DNA of 64,000 nucleotides from Saccharicrinis sp963677245 (GCA_963677245.1 OY781921.1:2356001-2420000); one strand, 5' to 3'; shown: positions 27,917 to 37,485, counted from the first letter of the stretch. Numbers and translations are program-made. Notes: generated by a model not told the origin, from the letters alone.

Positions 27917-29050
27917 ATGAAAAAGTACAAATCGATATTTGGCATCGGGATATTGTTTTTAGGTCTTTTGGCCTGTAATAATACTCCTCAGGAAGAACAA
28001 AAAACTCCATCTCTGGCAAAAGCCTTTGAGGATAAATTTCTATTTGGAACTGCATTGCACCGTTCGCAAATAGCAGGTGAAGATACTTCGGCTTTAAAAA
28101 TCGTAAAGGAACACTTTAACTCGATTGTGGCCGAAAACGTTATGAAAAGTGAACGTATTCAACCTAAAGAGGGTGAATTTAATTTTGCCTTGCCAGATAA
28201 GTTTGTTGAATTTGGCGAAGCAAATGACATGACTATGATTGGGCATACTTTAATCTGGCATTCTCAGGCCCCCCGTTGGTTTTTTAAGGATTCTGTTGGC
28301 AACGATGTAACTAAAGAGGTGCTTATCGAACGTATGAAAAACCATATTCATACCGTGGTTACGCGATACAAAGGGAAAATTAAAGGTTGGGATGTGGTCA
28401 ACGAAGCCATTCTTGATAATGGAGAATGGCGTAAAAGCAAATTCTACGAAATCATTGGGGAAGAATTTGTTGAGTTGGCTTTTCGTTTTGCGCACGAAGC
28501 AGACCCTGAGGCTGAACTTTATTATAACGACTACTCCATGTCGAAAAGCGGAAAACGGGAAGGTGTTGTAAAAATGGTTAAAAACTTATTGGACAAAGGA
28601 ATTAGGGTTGACGCCGTTGGTATGCAAGGACATATCTCTTTAAAACATCCAAAAATTGAAGAGTTCGAAAAGAGCATTGTTGCCTATGCCAACCTGGGCG
28701 TTAAGGTAATGGTAACCGAGTTAGACATGACTGTGATTCCAATGGTCAACGAAAATGTTGGCGCCGATGTTTCTGCGAGTTATGCGCTTAAAAAAGAATA
28801 TAATCCTTATCCTGAAGCCTTACCTGATTCTGTCAGCCAAGTCTTTACGGAACGTTATATGGATTTCTTTAATTTATTCATCAAACATAACAAAAAAATC
28901 AGCAGGGTTACCCTTTGGGGTGTCGACGATAGTCAATCGTGGCGCAACTACTGGCCTGTTAAAGGTCGTACCGATTATCCCTTGCTTTTCGACAGGGAAT
29001 ACAAAGCCAAACCTATAGTAGAAAAGTTGATTCAGGAAAGCTCAAAATAG
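27917..29050 (+). CDS. GH10 endo-1,4-beta-xylanase, lipoprotein
   Basis: A 377-residue lipoprotein (signal ending LGLLAC; Cys at about residue 20). It is a single GH10 TIM barrel: FNSIVAENVMKSERIQP, TLIWHSQAPRWF, GWDVVNEAI (acid/base Glu near residue 160) and KVMVTELDMT (nucleophile Glu near 265), followed by RVTLWGVDDSQSWRNYWP. No carbohydrate-binding module. The lipid anchor and compact size suggest a periplasmic or surface enzyme shortening xylan fragments. It follows the symporter by 103 bp and precedes a cytosolic GH43 by 37 bp. Confidence 0.94.
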   Translation: MKKYKSIFGIGILFLGLLACNNTPQEEQKTPSLAKAFEDKFLFGTALHRSQIAGEDTSALKIVKEHFNSIVAENVMKSERIQPKEGEFNFALPDKFVEFGEANDMTMIGHTLIWHSQAPRWFFKDSVGNDVTKEVLIERMKNHIHTVVTRYKGKIKGWDVVNEAILDNGEWRKSKFYEIIGEEFVELAFRFAHEADPEAELYYNDYSMSKSGKREGVVKMVKNLLDKGIRVDAVGMQGHISLKHPKIEEFEKSIVAYANLGVKVMVTELDMTVIPMVNENVGADVSASYALKKEYNPYPEALPDSVSQVFTERYMDFFNLFIKHNKKISRVTLWGVDDSQSWRNYWPVKGRTDYPLLFDREYKAKPIVEKLIQESSK

Positions 29051-29087
29051 AAAGTTAAATCGCCCTACCGGGCTATAATATAATACA

Positions 29088-30059
29088 ATGAAAAAACCAA
29101 GATATCTAGTAGAAAACCTATACACTGCCGACCCTTCGGCACATGTGTTTAACGGCAAGTTATATATTTATCCATCACATGATATCGAATCTGGTATTCC
29201 AGAAAATGACAATGGCGACCATTTTGATATGCGCGATTACCATGTATTTTCGATGGACGACATTGATGGAGAAGTTACCGACCATGGTGTGGCTTTGGAT
29301 GTTAAAGATGTTAAATGGGCAGGACGCCAGATGTGGGATACCGATGTTGCACATAAAAACGGTAAATATTATTTATATTTCCCTGTAAAGGACAAGACTG
29401 ATATTTTCCGAATTGGCGTGGCGATAAGCGACAAACCAGAAGGTCCTTTTGTTCCTGAGGAGCATCCAATGATTGGAAGTTATAGTATTGACCCTGCTGT
29501 TTTTGAAGATGAAGACGGAAGTCACTACATGTATTTTGGCGGAATATGGGGTGGTCAGTTACAACGATACAGAGATAACAAGGCCATTGAATGTGGTGCG
29601 GAGCCAGCTGATGACCAGCCTGCACTTCCTGCAAGGGTAGCAAAACTATCCGACAATATGTTGGAGTTTGCCGAAGAACCTAAAAGCATCGTTATCCTGG
29701 ACGAAAACGGAGAACCGTTAAAAGCTGGCGACCATGAGCGCCGTTTCTTTGAAGCTTCGTGGATGCATAAGTATAATGGAAAGTATTACTTCTCCTATTC
29801 AACAGGAAACACCCACTTATTGTGTTATGCAGTGGGCGATTCACCTTATGGTCCGTTTACTTACCAAGGTGTTATTTTAACGCCTGTAGTTGGCTGGACC
29901 ACACACCATTCTATATGTGAATTTAATGGCAAATGGTACCTGTTCCACCACGATAGTGTTCCTTCAGGAGGAAGAACCTGGTTAAGAAGCATGAAAGTGG
30001 TAGAACTGGAATACAACGAAGATGGAACCATAAAAACCATTGAAGGAACACGAGAGTAA
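29088..30059 (+). CDS. Cytosolic GH43 beta-xylosidase/arabinosidase
   Basis: A 323-residue single-domain GH43 with no signal peptide (starts MKKPRYLVENLYTADPSAHV), so it acts in the cytoplasm on imported oligosaccharides. The propeller holds the base Asp in TADPSAHVFNGKLYIYPSHD, the second Asp in YSIDPAVFEDEDGSHYMYFG and a candidate acid Glu in ERRFFEASWMHKYNGKYYF. It lacks the C-terminal beta-sandwich of the other GH43 proteins here. It closes the GH67-symporter-GH10 run and is followed by a clear terminator. The compartment change supports a path in which the symporter delivers xylobiose-type products for final cleavage. Confidence 0.88.
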   Translation: MKKPRYLVENLYTADPSAHVFNGKLYIYPSHDIESGIPENDNGDHFDMRDYHVFSMDDIDGEVTDHGVALDVKDVKWAGRQMWDTDVAHKNGKYYLYFPVKDKTDIFRIGVAISDKPEGPFVPEEHPMIGSYSIDPAVFEDEDGSHYMYFGGIWGGQLQRYRDNKAIECGAEPADDQPALPARVAKLSDNMLEFAEEPKSIVILDENGEPLKAGDHERRFFEASWMHKYNGKYYFSYSTGNTHLLCYAVGDSPYGPFTYQGVILTPVVGWTTHHSICEFNGKWYLFHHDSVPSGGRTWLRSMKVVELEYNEDGTIKTIEGTRE

Positions 30060-30093
30060 TTCAATCTGGCAATTTTTCTTTTCATTATAGTTT

Positions 30094-30138
30094 ATCCTAA
30101 ATATGAATAAGGACTAATATCTTATTTAGGATTTCTTT
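30094..30138 (+). terminator. Intrinsic terminator after cytosolic GH43
   Basis: ATCCTAAATA (30094-30103) pairs perfectly with TATTTAGGAT (30123-30132), followed by a T-rich tail. It separates the GH67-GH43 unit from the PL1 unit. Confidence 0.7.
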
Positions 30139-30150
30139 TGGATTTAGTTA

Positions 30151-30192
30151 GAAATGAATCTTCTGAATAGTAACATTTAGGAGGTTCATTTC
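30151..30192 (+). promoter_or_regulatory. Hairpin in the leader of the PL1 gene
   Basis: GAAATGAA (30151-30158) is complementary to TTCATTTC (30185-30192), 55 nt before the GTG start of the PL1 gene. No long T-run follows, so a leader structure or mRNA-stability element is more likely than a terminator. Confidence 0.35.
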
Positions 30193-30246
30193 TTTACCTC
30201 TCTAATTTTCATTAAAATCGTAAAACTAAAATTAATAACAATTAAA

Positions 30247-31626
30247 GTGAAAAAAAGACTCTTAACAGGACTTGTTTCATTAGTTACAATTTTTACCTGG
30301 TCTCAACAATTGGCCTTTCCAACTGCTGAAGGATATGGCAAATTTACCAAGGGTGGCCGGGACGGTGTTGTTTTTGAGGTAACCAATTTAAACGATAGTG
30401 GAAAAGGAAGTTTAAGAGCTGCTATTGAAGCATCTGAACCTCGAACTGTGGTATTCAGAGTGTCTGGAACAATTATTCTTGATAGCCCAATAATCATAAA
30501 GCATCCATATATTACCATTGCTGGGCAAACTGCCCCAGGTGATGGGATTTGTATCAGAAGACATCCCATCAAAATAAAAGCAGACAATGTAATCATCAGA
30601 TATTTGCGTATAAGGCTTGGTGACGAAAGCGGAAACGATGACGATGCAATATCCTCCAGGTACTGCAAAAACATCATCTTGGACCATTTGTCTGCAAGTT
30701 GGAGTATTGATGAGTGTATGTCAATATACCATTGTGATAGTGTAACGGTACAATGGTGTATTATTTCAGAAAGTTTGTGTCACTCCAACCATAAAAAAGG
30801 GTCTCATGGTTTTGGTGGTATATGGGGAAGTAATCACAGCACATATCACCACAATTTATTGGCGCATCATTCAAGTCGAAATCCTCGCATGGCTTCTGGT
30901 TGCGGGAACACTGATTTTAGAAATAACGTAATTTATAACTGGGGATACCAAAGTATTTACGGAGGAGAAAAGTTTCAAAAAGGTAACGAAAAGTATAATT
31001 TTTCAAATATAAATATCGTTGCCAACTATTATAAACCAGGCCCAGCTACAAAACCTGGTGAAGTTATGTGTCGAATCGCCAATCCTTCATACAGAGGAGA
31101 AAACGACAATGGTAAATGGTATGTAGCTCACAATACGGTTGAAGGTTTTAAGAACGTAAGTAAAGATAACTGGAATGGTGGCGTGCAAACAAAAATACCA
31201 TTTGAAAAGATTAAACTGGATAAGGCCTGGCCTTCCATGAAAATAAAGCAACAGACTGCACCTGAAGCATATCAGTCGGTTCTAAAAGATGCTGGTACAA
31301 CGCTGCCGCAAAGAGATGTTATAGACACTCGAATCATTAATGAAGTTAGAGAAGGAATTGCTACCTATGAGGGCAAATCATACAAAAAGAAACATGAAGT
31401 GAAAGATTCTACTTCAATATGTGGAATTATTGATACGCAGAATGATGTTGGTGGCTGGCCTAAACTTTTAAGCAAAGGTACTCCTAAAGATAGTGACCAT
31501 GATGGGATTCCAGATTTTTGGGAGGATATGAACAAGCTGGACAAAATGAATCCAGATGACAGAAATTTAATTTCTACTAATGGATATACGATGTTAGAGA
31601 ACTACATAAATAGCCTTGCTGAATAA
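30247..31626 (+). CDS. PL1 family pectate lyase-like protein
   Basis: A 459-residue secreted protein; GTG is the start that gives the signal peptide (KKRLLTGLVSLVTIFTWSQ), and no in-frame ATG precedes the mature region. It has the parallel beta-helix PL1 pattern of Bacteroidota: FPTAEGYGKFTKGGRDG, VTNLNDSGKGSLRAAIEAS, ITIAGQTAPGDG, IIRYLRIRLGDE, LDHLSASWSIDECMS and AHHSSRNPRM (an Arg in this last motif is the expected catalytic base). The C-terminus has DSDHDGIPDFWED, a calcium-binding-type repeat. Unexpected between xylan genes, since PL1 cleaves homogalacturonan. It may reflect a mixed pectin/xylan substrate or an untested specificity. 18 bp before the GH2 gene. Confidence 0.85.
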   Translation: MKKRLLTGLVSLVTIFTWSQQLAFPTAEGYGKFTKGGRDGVVFEVTNLNDSGKGSLRAAIEASEPRTVVFRVSGTIILDSPIIIKHPYITIAGQTAPGDGICIRRHPIKIKADNVIIRYLRIRLGDESGNDDDAISSRYCKNIILDHLSASWSIDECMSIYHCDSVTVQWCIISESLCHSNHKKGSHGFGGIWGSNHSTYHHNLLAHHSSRNPRMASGCGNTDFRNNVIYNWGYQSIYGGEKFQKGNEKYNFSNINIVANYYKPGPATKPGEVMCRIANPSYRGENDNGKWYVAHNTVEGFKNVSKDNWNGGVQTKIPFEKIKLDKAWPSMKIKQQTAPEAYQSVLKDAGTTLPQRDVIDTRIINEVREGIATYEGKSYKKKHEVKDSTSICGIIDTQNDVGGWPKLLSKGTPKDSDHDGIPDFWEDMNKLDKMNPDDRNLISTNGYTMLENYINSLAE

Positions 31627-31644
31627 AATATCAGATATCATAAT

Positions 31645-34380
31645 ATGAACAAACTATCTTTATTATATATATTATTTTTTTTACTAACACTTTCTGTTTG
31701 TAGTTGTTCCTACTTACCAAAGTCTACAAAAAGTGAGCGTGAAAAAATCCTTATAAATAAAGAGTGGCGCTTTATGAAATACGATAAAGCAGAACTTGCT
31801 GATAGTCTGATTTATGGTGAAAGACCAAAGTTTGGGAAACATGTTGACAATAAAGATGCAGATTCCCAACCTACGGAGGCTATCAAAATAACCTCGGAAC
31901 ATACTGTATTAAAGCCATGGATATTGCCAACTGCCAATGCTTTTATAAAAGATTCTTTAAAACACCATACACGCCCTAAAGGAAATCCTGGAGAAAAATT
32001 TCCTTTTGTTCAGAGTACATTTAATGATAGTGTTTGGGACACTGTTAACTTGCCTCATGACTGGGCTATTAACGAACCTTTTCAAACAGGATGGGATGCA
32101 CAAGTCGGAGGTGGCATGGGACGATTACCGAGCCATGGCGTAGCCTGGTACCGTAAAAAGGTTCATATCCCCGCAGAAGATGACGGAAAGTCTATTTACC
32201 TTTATGTAGAAGGTGCCCTGTCGTATGCCATGGTATGGCTAAATGGGAAATTGGTTGGCGGATGGCCTTATGGGTACAACTCCTGGAAATTAAACCTTAC
32301 ACCTTACATCAATTATGGTAAAAAAAATCAATTAGCTATTCGAATCGATAACCCTCCAGCTTCGGCTCGCTGGTATCCAGGTGGCGGTATTTATCGCGAT
32401 ATGTGGCTTATTAAAACAAACGCGGTTCATGTTGGTCAATGGGGTACATTTATAACAACAAAAGATATTTCTGACGAAAGAGCAACCATAGATTTAGCGT
32501 TAACTCTTGAAAACAATTCCAATAGAGATGAAACCATAAAAATACTTACTGAAATCTACGAACTGAACAGTCTTGGCAATGCCAAAGGCAATATAGTATC
32601 TTTTTTCCCCGAAAGCATGGTTAAGATCTCAGCCAATGGTTCTGAAAAGATATATACCTCAACTACTATAGAAAAGCCAGCATTATGGGGTCCGCCTCCA
32701 ACTCAAAAACCAAACCTTTACGAAGCGGTTACAAGGGTATTTAGAGATGGAAAAGAGATTGACACTTATAAAACAAGGTTTGGTATTCGTGATTTGAAAT
32801 TTGATGCTAACAAAGGTATTGTTGTGAACGGAGAACACATAAAAATAAAAGGAGTTAACCAACATCATGATTTGGGGGCCTTGGGTGCTGCGTTTAACAA
32901 AAGGGCAGCAGAACGTCAGCTGGAGATTCTACAAGATATGGGATGTAATGCCATTCGTATGGCTCATAACCCGCCTGCCCCCGAATTGCTTGAGTTGACC
33001 GACCGAATGGGTTTTATGGTAGTTGATGAAATATTTGACGTATGGGAACGGAAAAAAACGCCACTTGATTTCCATCTCATTTTTCCAGACTGGTACGAAG
33101 CTGACACCCGAGCCTTTATCCGACGAGATAGAAATTGTCCTTCCATCATTATGTGGAGTTATGGAAACGAAGTAGGAGAACAATATACAAAGGAGAAAGG
33201 AGCAAAAGTAGCCAAACAACTTCATGATATTGTAAAAGAAGAAGATGCTAGTCGCCCTACTACCGCATCCATGAACTTTGCCAAACCATATATGCCTTTT
33301 TCCGAAGTGCCAGATGTAATAAGCTTGAATTACCAGGGCGAAGGGATTCGTGATGCCGAAGCATACTCACATTTAAAAGGAATCAGAACTTCTCCGTTAT
33401 ATCCAGCTTTTCGCGATAAGTATCCACAAAAACTTATCGTAAGCAGCGAAACAGCATCTGCCTTAAGCACAAGAGGAACTTATTTGTTCCCTGTATTTGA
33501 AGGCATCAGCGCACCTGCAGAAGATGGTAAAGGAGGAGACCCGAACACACAATATGTGAGTGCCTACGAATTGTATACCGCACCGTTTGGTTCATCAGCC
33601 GACAAAGTGTTTGCATCTCAAGATAAACACCCTTATGTGGCAGGCGAATTCGTTTGGTCGGGATGGGATTACCTGGGAGAACCGACTCCATATTACCTTT
33701 CCCGCAGCTCGTATTGTGGAATAATAGACCTGGCAGGTTTTAAAAAAGACCGTTTTTATTTGTACCAGGCAAGGTGGCGTCCCAACCTTCCATTAATACA
33801 TATAATGCCACATTGGAACTGGCCGGATAGAATAGGAAAAATAACACCAGTACATGTGCTTACTTCCGGTGATGAAGCTGAACTATTCTTAAATGGAAAA
33901 TCGCTTGGAAGAAAAAAGAAAGGTAAATTTGAATATAGATTACGATGGGATAACGTGATTTATGAACCTGGAGATCTTAAAGTTATTGCTTATAAAAACA
34001 ACAAGTTATGGGCAGAAAAAGTTACCCAAACTACCAGCGAACCTTATAGAGTAGAGGCTGAAATAGACAGAGACAATATTAATGCTGATGGTAAGGATTT
34101 ATCGTTTATCACCGCAAAAATAGTAGATAAAAATGGCTTGATTGTGCCAACAGCCTGTAACTTAATAGAATTTGAAATTAAAGGTCCTGCAGAAATTGTT
34201 GGAACCGATAACGGCGACCCTACAGATATGAATTCATTCTCATCGCATAAAAGGAAAGCATTTAATGGATTGGCTTTATGCATTGTAAAAACAAAAGAAG
34301 GGTTACAAGGTGAGATTAAAGTAACCCTAAAATCGAAAGAATTAGAAACATGCTCGATAAATGCTCTAACCTATGATTAA
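31645..34380 (+). CDS. GH2 family glycosidase, lipoprotein
   Basis: A 911-residue lipoprotein (LTLSVCSC near residue 20). GH2 layout: sugar-binding jelly roll (about 30-260; NLPHDWAINEPFQTGWDAQ, YPGGGIYRDMWL), immunoglobulin-like domain, then TIM barrel (KGVNQHHDLGALGAAFN, IRMAHNPPAPELLELTDRMG). The acid/base Glu is in MWSYGNEVGEQ and a nucleophile candidate in YVAGEFVWSGWDYLGEP. C-terminal Ig-like domains (GH2 domain 5 type) cover 700-911. A ~70-residue insertion near the N-terminus (around 50-110) interrupts the usual start of the jelly roll. Likely beta-galactosidase or a related exo-acting enzyme; substrate not resolvable, though galactosyl decorations of complex xylan would fit the neighbourhood. 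Confidence 0.85.
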   Translation: MNKLSLLYILFFLLTLSVCSCSYLPKSTKSEREKILINKEWRFMKYDKAELADSLIYGERPKFGKHVDNKDADSQPTEAIKITSEHTVLKPWILPTANAFIKDSLKHHTRPKGNPGEKFPFVQSTFNDSVWDTVNLPHDWAINEPFQTGWDAQVGGGMGRLPSHGVAWYRKKVHIPAEDDGKSIYLYVEGALSYAMVWLNGKLVGGWPYGYNSWKLNLTPYINYGKKNQLAIRIDNPPASARWYPGGGIYRDMWLIKTNAVHVGQWGTFITTKDISDERATIDLALTLENNSNRDETIKILTEIYELNSLGNAKGNIVSFFPESMVKISANGSEKIYTSTTIEKPALWGPPPTQKPNLYEAVTRVFRDGKEIDTYKTRFGIRDLKFDANKGIVVNGEHIKIKGVNQHHDLGALGAAFNKRAAERQLEILQDMGCNAIRMAHNPPAPELLELTDRMGFMVVDEIFDVWERKKTPLDFHLIFPDWYEADTRAFIRRDRNCPSIIMWSYGNEVGEQYTKEKGAKVAKQLHDIVKEEDASRPTTASMNFAKPYMPFSEVPDVISLNYQGEGIRDAEAYSHLKGIRTSPLYPAFRDKYPQKLIVSSETASALSTRGTYLFPVFEGISAPAEDGKGGDPNTQYVSAYELYTAPFGSSADKVFASQDKHPYVAGEFVWSGWDYLGEPTPYYLSRSSYCGIIDLAGFKKDRFYLYQARWRPNLPLIHIMPHWNWPDRIGKITPVHVLTSGDEAELFLNGKSLGRKKKGKFEYRLRWDNVIYEPGDLKVIAYKNNKLWAEKVTQTTSEPYRVEAEIDRDNINADGKDLSFITAKIVDKNGLIVPTACNLIEFEIKGPAEIVGTDNGDPTDMNSFSSHKRKAFNGLALCIVKTKEGLQGEIKVTLKSKELETCSINALTYD

Positions 34381-34446
34381 AAATAGAGTGTGATATAGCC
34401 AAAACTGGATTCTTTTAATAATAAAAACTAACAATAAATCAACCTT

Positions 34447-35214
34447 ATGAAATTATACATTTATACTTTAATGATGATTTGTTTTTTATTTAGTAACTGT
34501 AACAAAAAGTCAACAACAGAAACAAGTGATTTATATACTAATACCTCAAAATATGTTTTGAATCTTGAGACTGATAGTTACAAGGTTGTAATAAATAAAG
34601 TAGATAAACGTAATTTTGAAAATTATAGAAACAGTCACCATAGTGAACCATTTCTCGGGATGAAAGCTGAATGTATATCTCTAAAAGAACTACTCAGTAT
34701 TATAAAAGACATTCAGGTAAACTCGATCATACTAGATAACAAAAGTTTAGAAAACCAATTTTATAGCGTTCAGGTTACCCAAAAAACGATAAGTAATATA
34801 CAAGATTCAACAATTAAAAGTGATATTGTTGAATCCCTTAATGTTATAATTGAGAAAAAGAGTTTTAACATTGACACATTAATGGTTTCAATAGACAATA
34901 AAAGAAAGTTTCTAAAACATGCGAATAATACTGTTAGTGATACCATCATTAGTCAATCCAGGTTATCACAAGATTCTATAATATTCGAGAATTACAATCT
35001 AGAAAAGATTCTTGCTTCTTTAAGTAAAGAATTTGATAAGACTCTTTCTCTAAGTGTCGAAGAACCTCAAAAGATAGACTTTAAACTTGCAAAAAGTGAT
35101 TGGAATTCAATAAAAGAAAAAATGAAAGCTGATTTAGGATTGGCATTTAATATTAATACAACTCAGGTAGAAAAATATACTGTAAGAAAAGATAACTTAA
35201 GAGATAAAAACTAA
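34447..35214 (+). CDS. Lipoprotein with two STN-like repeats, unknown function
   Basis: A 255-residue lipoprotein (signal ending FLFSNC, Cys at residue 18). Two segments look alike and resemble the short secretin/TonB N-terminal (STN) or DUF3738 fold: MKAECISLKELLSIIKDI with NSIILDNKSL (about 73-105), and ENYNLEKILASLSKEFDKTL with a following NSIKEKMKADLGLAF (about 180-245). In known proteins STN domains contact anti-sigma factors or secretin partners, but a free lipoprotein carrying them has no established role. It lies between GH2 and the SDR gene on the same strand, so it is probably transcribed with the CAZymes. Markedly AT-rich compared with its neighbours. Confidence 0.5.
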   Translation: MKLYIYTLMMICFLFSNCNKKSTTETSDLYTNTSKYVLNLETDSYKVVINKVDKRNFENYRNSHHSEPFLGMKAECISLKELLSIIKDIQVNSIILDNKSLENQFYSVQVTQKTISNIQDSTIKSDIVESLNVIIEKKSFNIDTLMVSIDNKRKFLKHANNTVSDTIISQSRLSQDSIIFENYNLEKILASLSKEFDKTLSLSVEEPQKIDFKLAKSDWNSIKEKMKADLGLAFNINTTQVEKYTVRKDNLRDKN

Positions 35215-35289
35215 AACCAATAATAATACAATAAATATAGAGGTTGCTAGAATTTACAATTATAAGATAACATATAACACAAATAAATC

Positions 35290-36096
35290 ATGTTTGAAAT
35301 TAAAGATAAAGTGGCCATTGTAACAGGTGGCGGAGGTGTATTAGGAGGTAGCATTGCCAACAGTTTGATTGAAGCAGGAGCAAAAGTCGTAATCCTGGAT
35401 ATTCGTGAGGAGAACGTAAACAACCGTGTGGAAGAGTTAAAACAAAAAGGTGGTGAAGCCATTGGTTTTGTTTCAAGTGTTTTGGACATGGATGACCTGA
35501 AACAAACTTCTCAGAAAATAATTGACCAATGGGGTCGTATCGACATTCTTGTTAACGCAGCAGGAGGCAATTTACCTGGAGCTACATTAACAGAAGAACA
35601 GACTGTATTTGATATGAAAATTGAAGACTTTAACAAAGTCAACGATTTGAATATGAACGGCACTGTTTACCCATCGTTGGTATTTGGAGAAGTGATGTCG
35701 AAACAAGGCGAAGGAAGCATTATCACGGTATCTTCAATGGCAACCTACTCTGCCATTACAAGGGTTCCAGGTTATTCAACGGCCAAAACGGCCATTAATA
35801 TTTTTACCCAATGGATGGCTATGGAAATGGCTACCAAGTTTGGTGAAAAAATTCGTGTTAATGCCATTGCACCAGGCTTTTTTATTGGCGACCAAAACCG
35901 TAAAGTGCTAATTAACGAAGACGGCACTTACACCGAGCGCAGTAAAAAAGTGTTGGCGCGGACTCCAATGGGAAGATTTGGTGATATCAAAGAATTAAAC
36001 GGAGCGGTACAGTTTCTTTGTTCTGATGCAGCATCGTTTATTACAGGCGTTATTCTGCCTGTGGATGGAGGTTTTAGTTCTTTCTCAGGAGTGTAA
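35290..36096 (+). CDS. SDR oxidoreductase, probable D-fructuronate reductase
   Basis: A 268-residue classical short-chain dehydrogenase: Gly-rich NAD(P) motif TGGGGVLGGSIA near residue 12, NAAGG around 94, catalytic Ser in VSSMATYS, and YSTAK as the YxxxK pair near 165. Ends with a typical ILPVDGGFSSF. In Bacteroidota, SDRs of this type directly upstream of uxuA reduce D-fructuronate to D-mannonate in glucuronate catabolism, and the neighbour 80 bp downstream is uxuA. Substrate is inferred from that pairing. Cytoplasmic. Supplies the step after a uronate isomerase, which is not in the window. Confidence 0.8.
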   Translation: MFEIKDKVAIVTGGGGVLGGSIANSLIEAGAKVVILDIREENVNNRVEELKQKGGEAIGFVSSVLDMDDLKQTSQKIIDQWGRIDILVNAAGGNLPGATLTEEQTVFDMKIEDFNKVNDLNMNGTVYPSLVFGEVMSKQGEGSIITVSSMATYSAITRVPGYSTAKTAINIFTQWMAMEMATKFGEKIRVNAIAPGFFIGDQNRKVLINEDGTYTERSKKVLARTPMGRFGDIKELNGAVQFLCSDAASFITGVILPVDGGFSSFSGV

Positions 36097-36175
36097 ATAG
36101 TCATTAGATATTGGTCATTAGTACATTTATCTATTTAAACTTAAACCAATAGCCAATATCCTAAAAAATTAAATC

Positions 36176-37378
36176 ATGGCATTAGAAAAAACATGGCGCT
36201 GGTTTGGCGAAAAAGATAACATTACACTCGACATGCTTCAGCAAATGGGCGTTGAAGGTGTAATAACGGCTCTTCACCATATACCCAATGGTGAAGTGTG
36301 GCCTGTTAAGGAGATAATGAAAGTAAAAAATGCCATCGAGAAACATGGCATGCGTTGGAGCGTAGTAGAAAGTTTACCTGTTAGCGAAGGAATTAAAATT
36401 TGTTCCGATGACAGGGAGCAATTGATTAAAAACTACCAGGAATCTGTACGAAACTTGGGTAAATGCGGTATTGATACCATCTGTTACAACTTTATGCCTG
36501 TACTGGATTGGGCCAGAACCGACTTGCACTACAAACTGGATAATGGTGGAGAATCGATGTATTTCGACTTCCCGACCTTTGTGGCATTCGACATACATAT
36601 ACTTAAACGCCCTGATGCTGAAAAAGACTACCCGGCAGAGATAGTAAAAGCAGCTGAAGAAGTATATAAAAATATGAGTGAAGAGGAAGCCGAAAAACTG
36701 GCTTATAACATCATTGTAGTAACACAAGGTTTTATTGATGGCGTTATCGATGGCAGCATACCTGATTATAAAAGTCTGTTCCTTGAATTCATTGACAGGT
36801 ATAAGGATTACGACAAAAATAAAATGCGCGAAAACCTAAAGGCTTTTCTGGATGATATCATACCCATTGCTGAAGGAGTTGGTGTTAAAATGGCTATCCA
36901 CCCGGACGACCCTCCATTCCCGGTTTTAGGTCTACCAAGAATTATTGGTCAGCAAGAGGATTACGAATGGCTTTTTGAGGCCAATAAGTCACCTAACAAT
37001 GGCATAACGTTTTGTGCAGGTTCACTCTCGGCACGTAAAGAAAACGACTTGCCACAGATTATTGAAAAAACAGCCGACCGTATTCATTTTGTGCATTTGC
37101 GCAACACTTTGTTGCTTGAAGACGGAAGCTTTTACGAATCGGGACACCTGGTAGGGAGCCAAAATATGGTTAAGCTGGTTACCGCTTTATTGAAAGAGCA
37201 AAAGAGGCGTATTGAACAAGGCCGCCAAGATATCAAAATGCCAGTTCGTCCGGACCATGGTATTAAAATGTTGGAAGATTACAAAAACGAGTACAATCCG
37301 GGTTATCCATTAATCGGGCGATTGAAAGGGCTTGCTGAACTGGACGGGTTGATGAAAGGTATAGAAGCATTTATTTAA
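36176..37378 (+). CDS. uxuA: Mannonate dehydratase
   Basis: The 400-residue cytoplasmic protein matches UxuA: KTWRWFGEKDNITLDMLQQM, EGVITALHHIPNGEVW, WSVVESLPVSEGIK, KMAIHPDDPPFPVLGLPRI (metal-binding His region) and GITFCAGSLSARKENDLP, with VHLRN and RPDHG later. It dehydrates D-mannonate to 2-keto-3-deoxygluconate. Together with the SDR upstream it forms the lower glucuronate branch, using the acid released by GH115 and GH67. A hairpin follows 67 bp after the stop. Confidence 0.93.
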   Translation: MALEKTWRWFGEKDNITLDMLQQMGVEGVITALHHIPNGEVWPVKEIMKVKNAIEKHGMRWSVVESLPVSEGIKICSDDREQLIKNYQESVRNLGKCGIDTICYNFMPVLDWARTDLHYKLDNGGESMYFDFPTFVAFDIHILKRPDAEKDYPAEIVKAAEEVYKNMSEEEAEKLAYNIIVVTQGFIDGVIDGSIPDYKSLFLEFIDRYKDYDKNKMRENLKAFLDDIIPIAEGVGVKMAIHPDDPPFPVLGLPRIIGQQEDYEWLFEANKSPNNGITFCAGSLSARKENDLPQIIEKTADRIHFVHLRNTLLLEDGSFYESGHLVGSQNMVKLVTALLKEQKRRIEQGRQDIKMPVRPDHGIKMLEDYKNEYNPGYPLIGRLKGLAELDGLMKGIEAFI

Positions 37379-37444
37379 CAGTTGCTAGAACCATACCATT
37401 CTATTAGGTATAGTAAAAACTATCATACCGAAAATACTTTTTAA

Positions 37445-37485
37445 CATAGCCTGCCCAATACTTGAGCGGGCTATGTTGCTTTAAA
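37445..37485 (+). terminator. Hairpin after uxuA
   Basis: CATAGCCTGC (37445-37454) pairs with GCGGGCTATG (37466-37475) with one mismatch, followed by TTGCTTT. It is 13 bp from the start of the next gene at 37498, so it may act as a weak terminator or leader structure. Confidence 0.5.

Noticed and set aside
27900..31600. Hidden SusC or SusD homologue
   Set aside because: No TonB-receptor or SusD-type sequence was found between the CAZyme genes in any frame; the only complete receptor is at 53117 and lacks a SusD partner.
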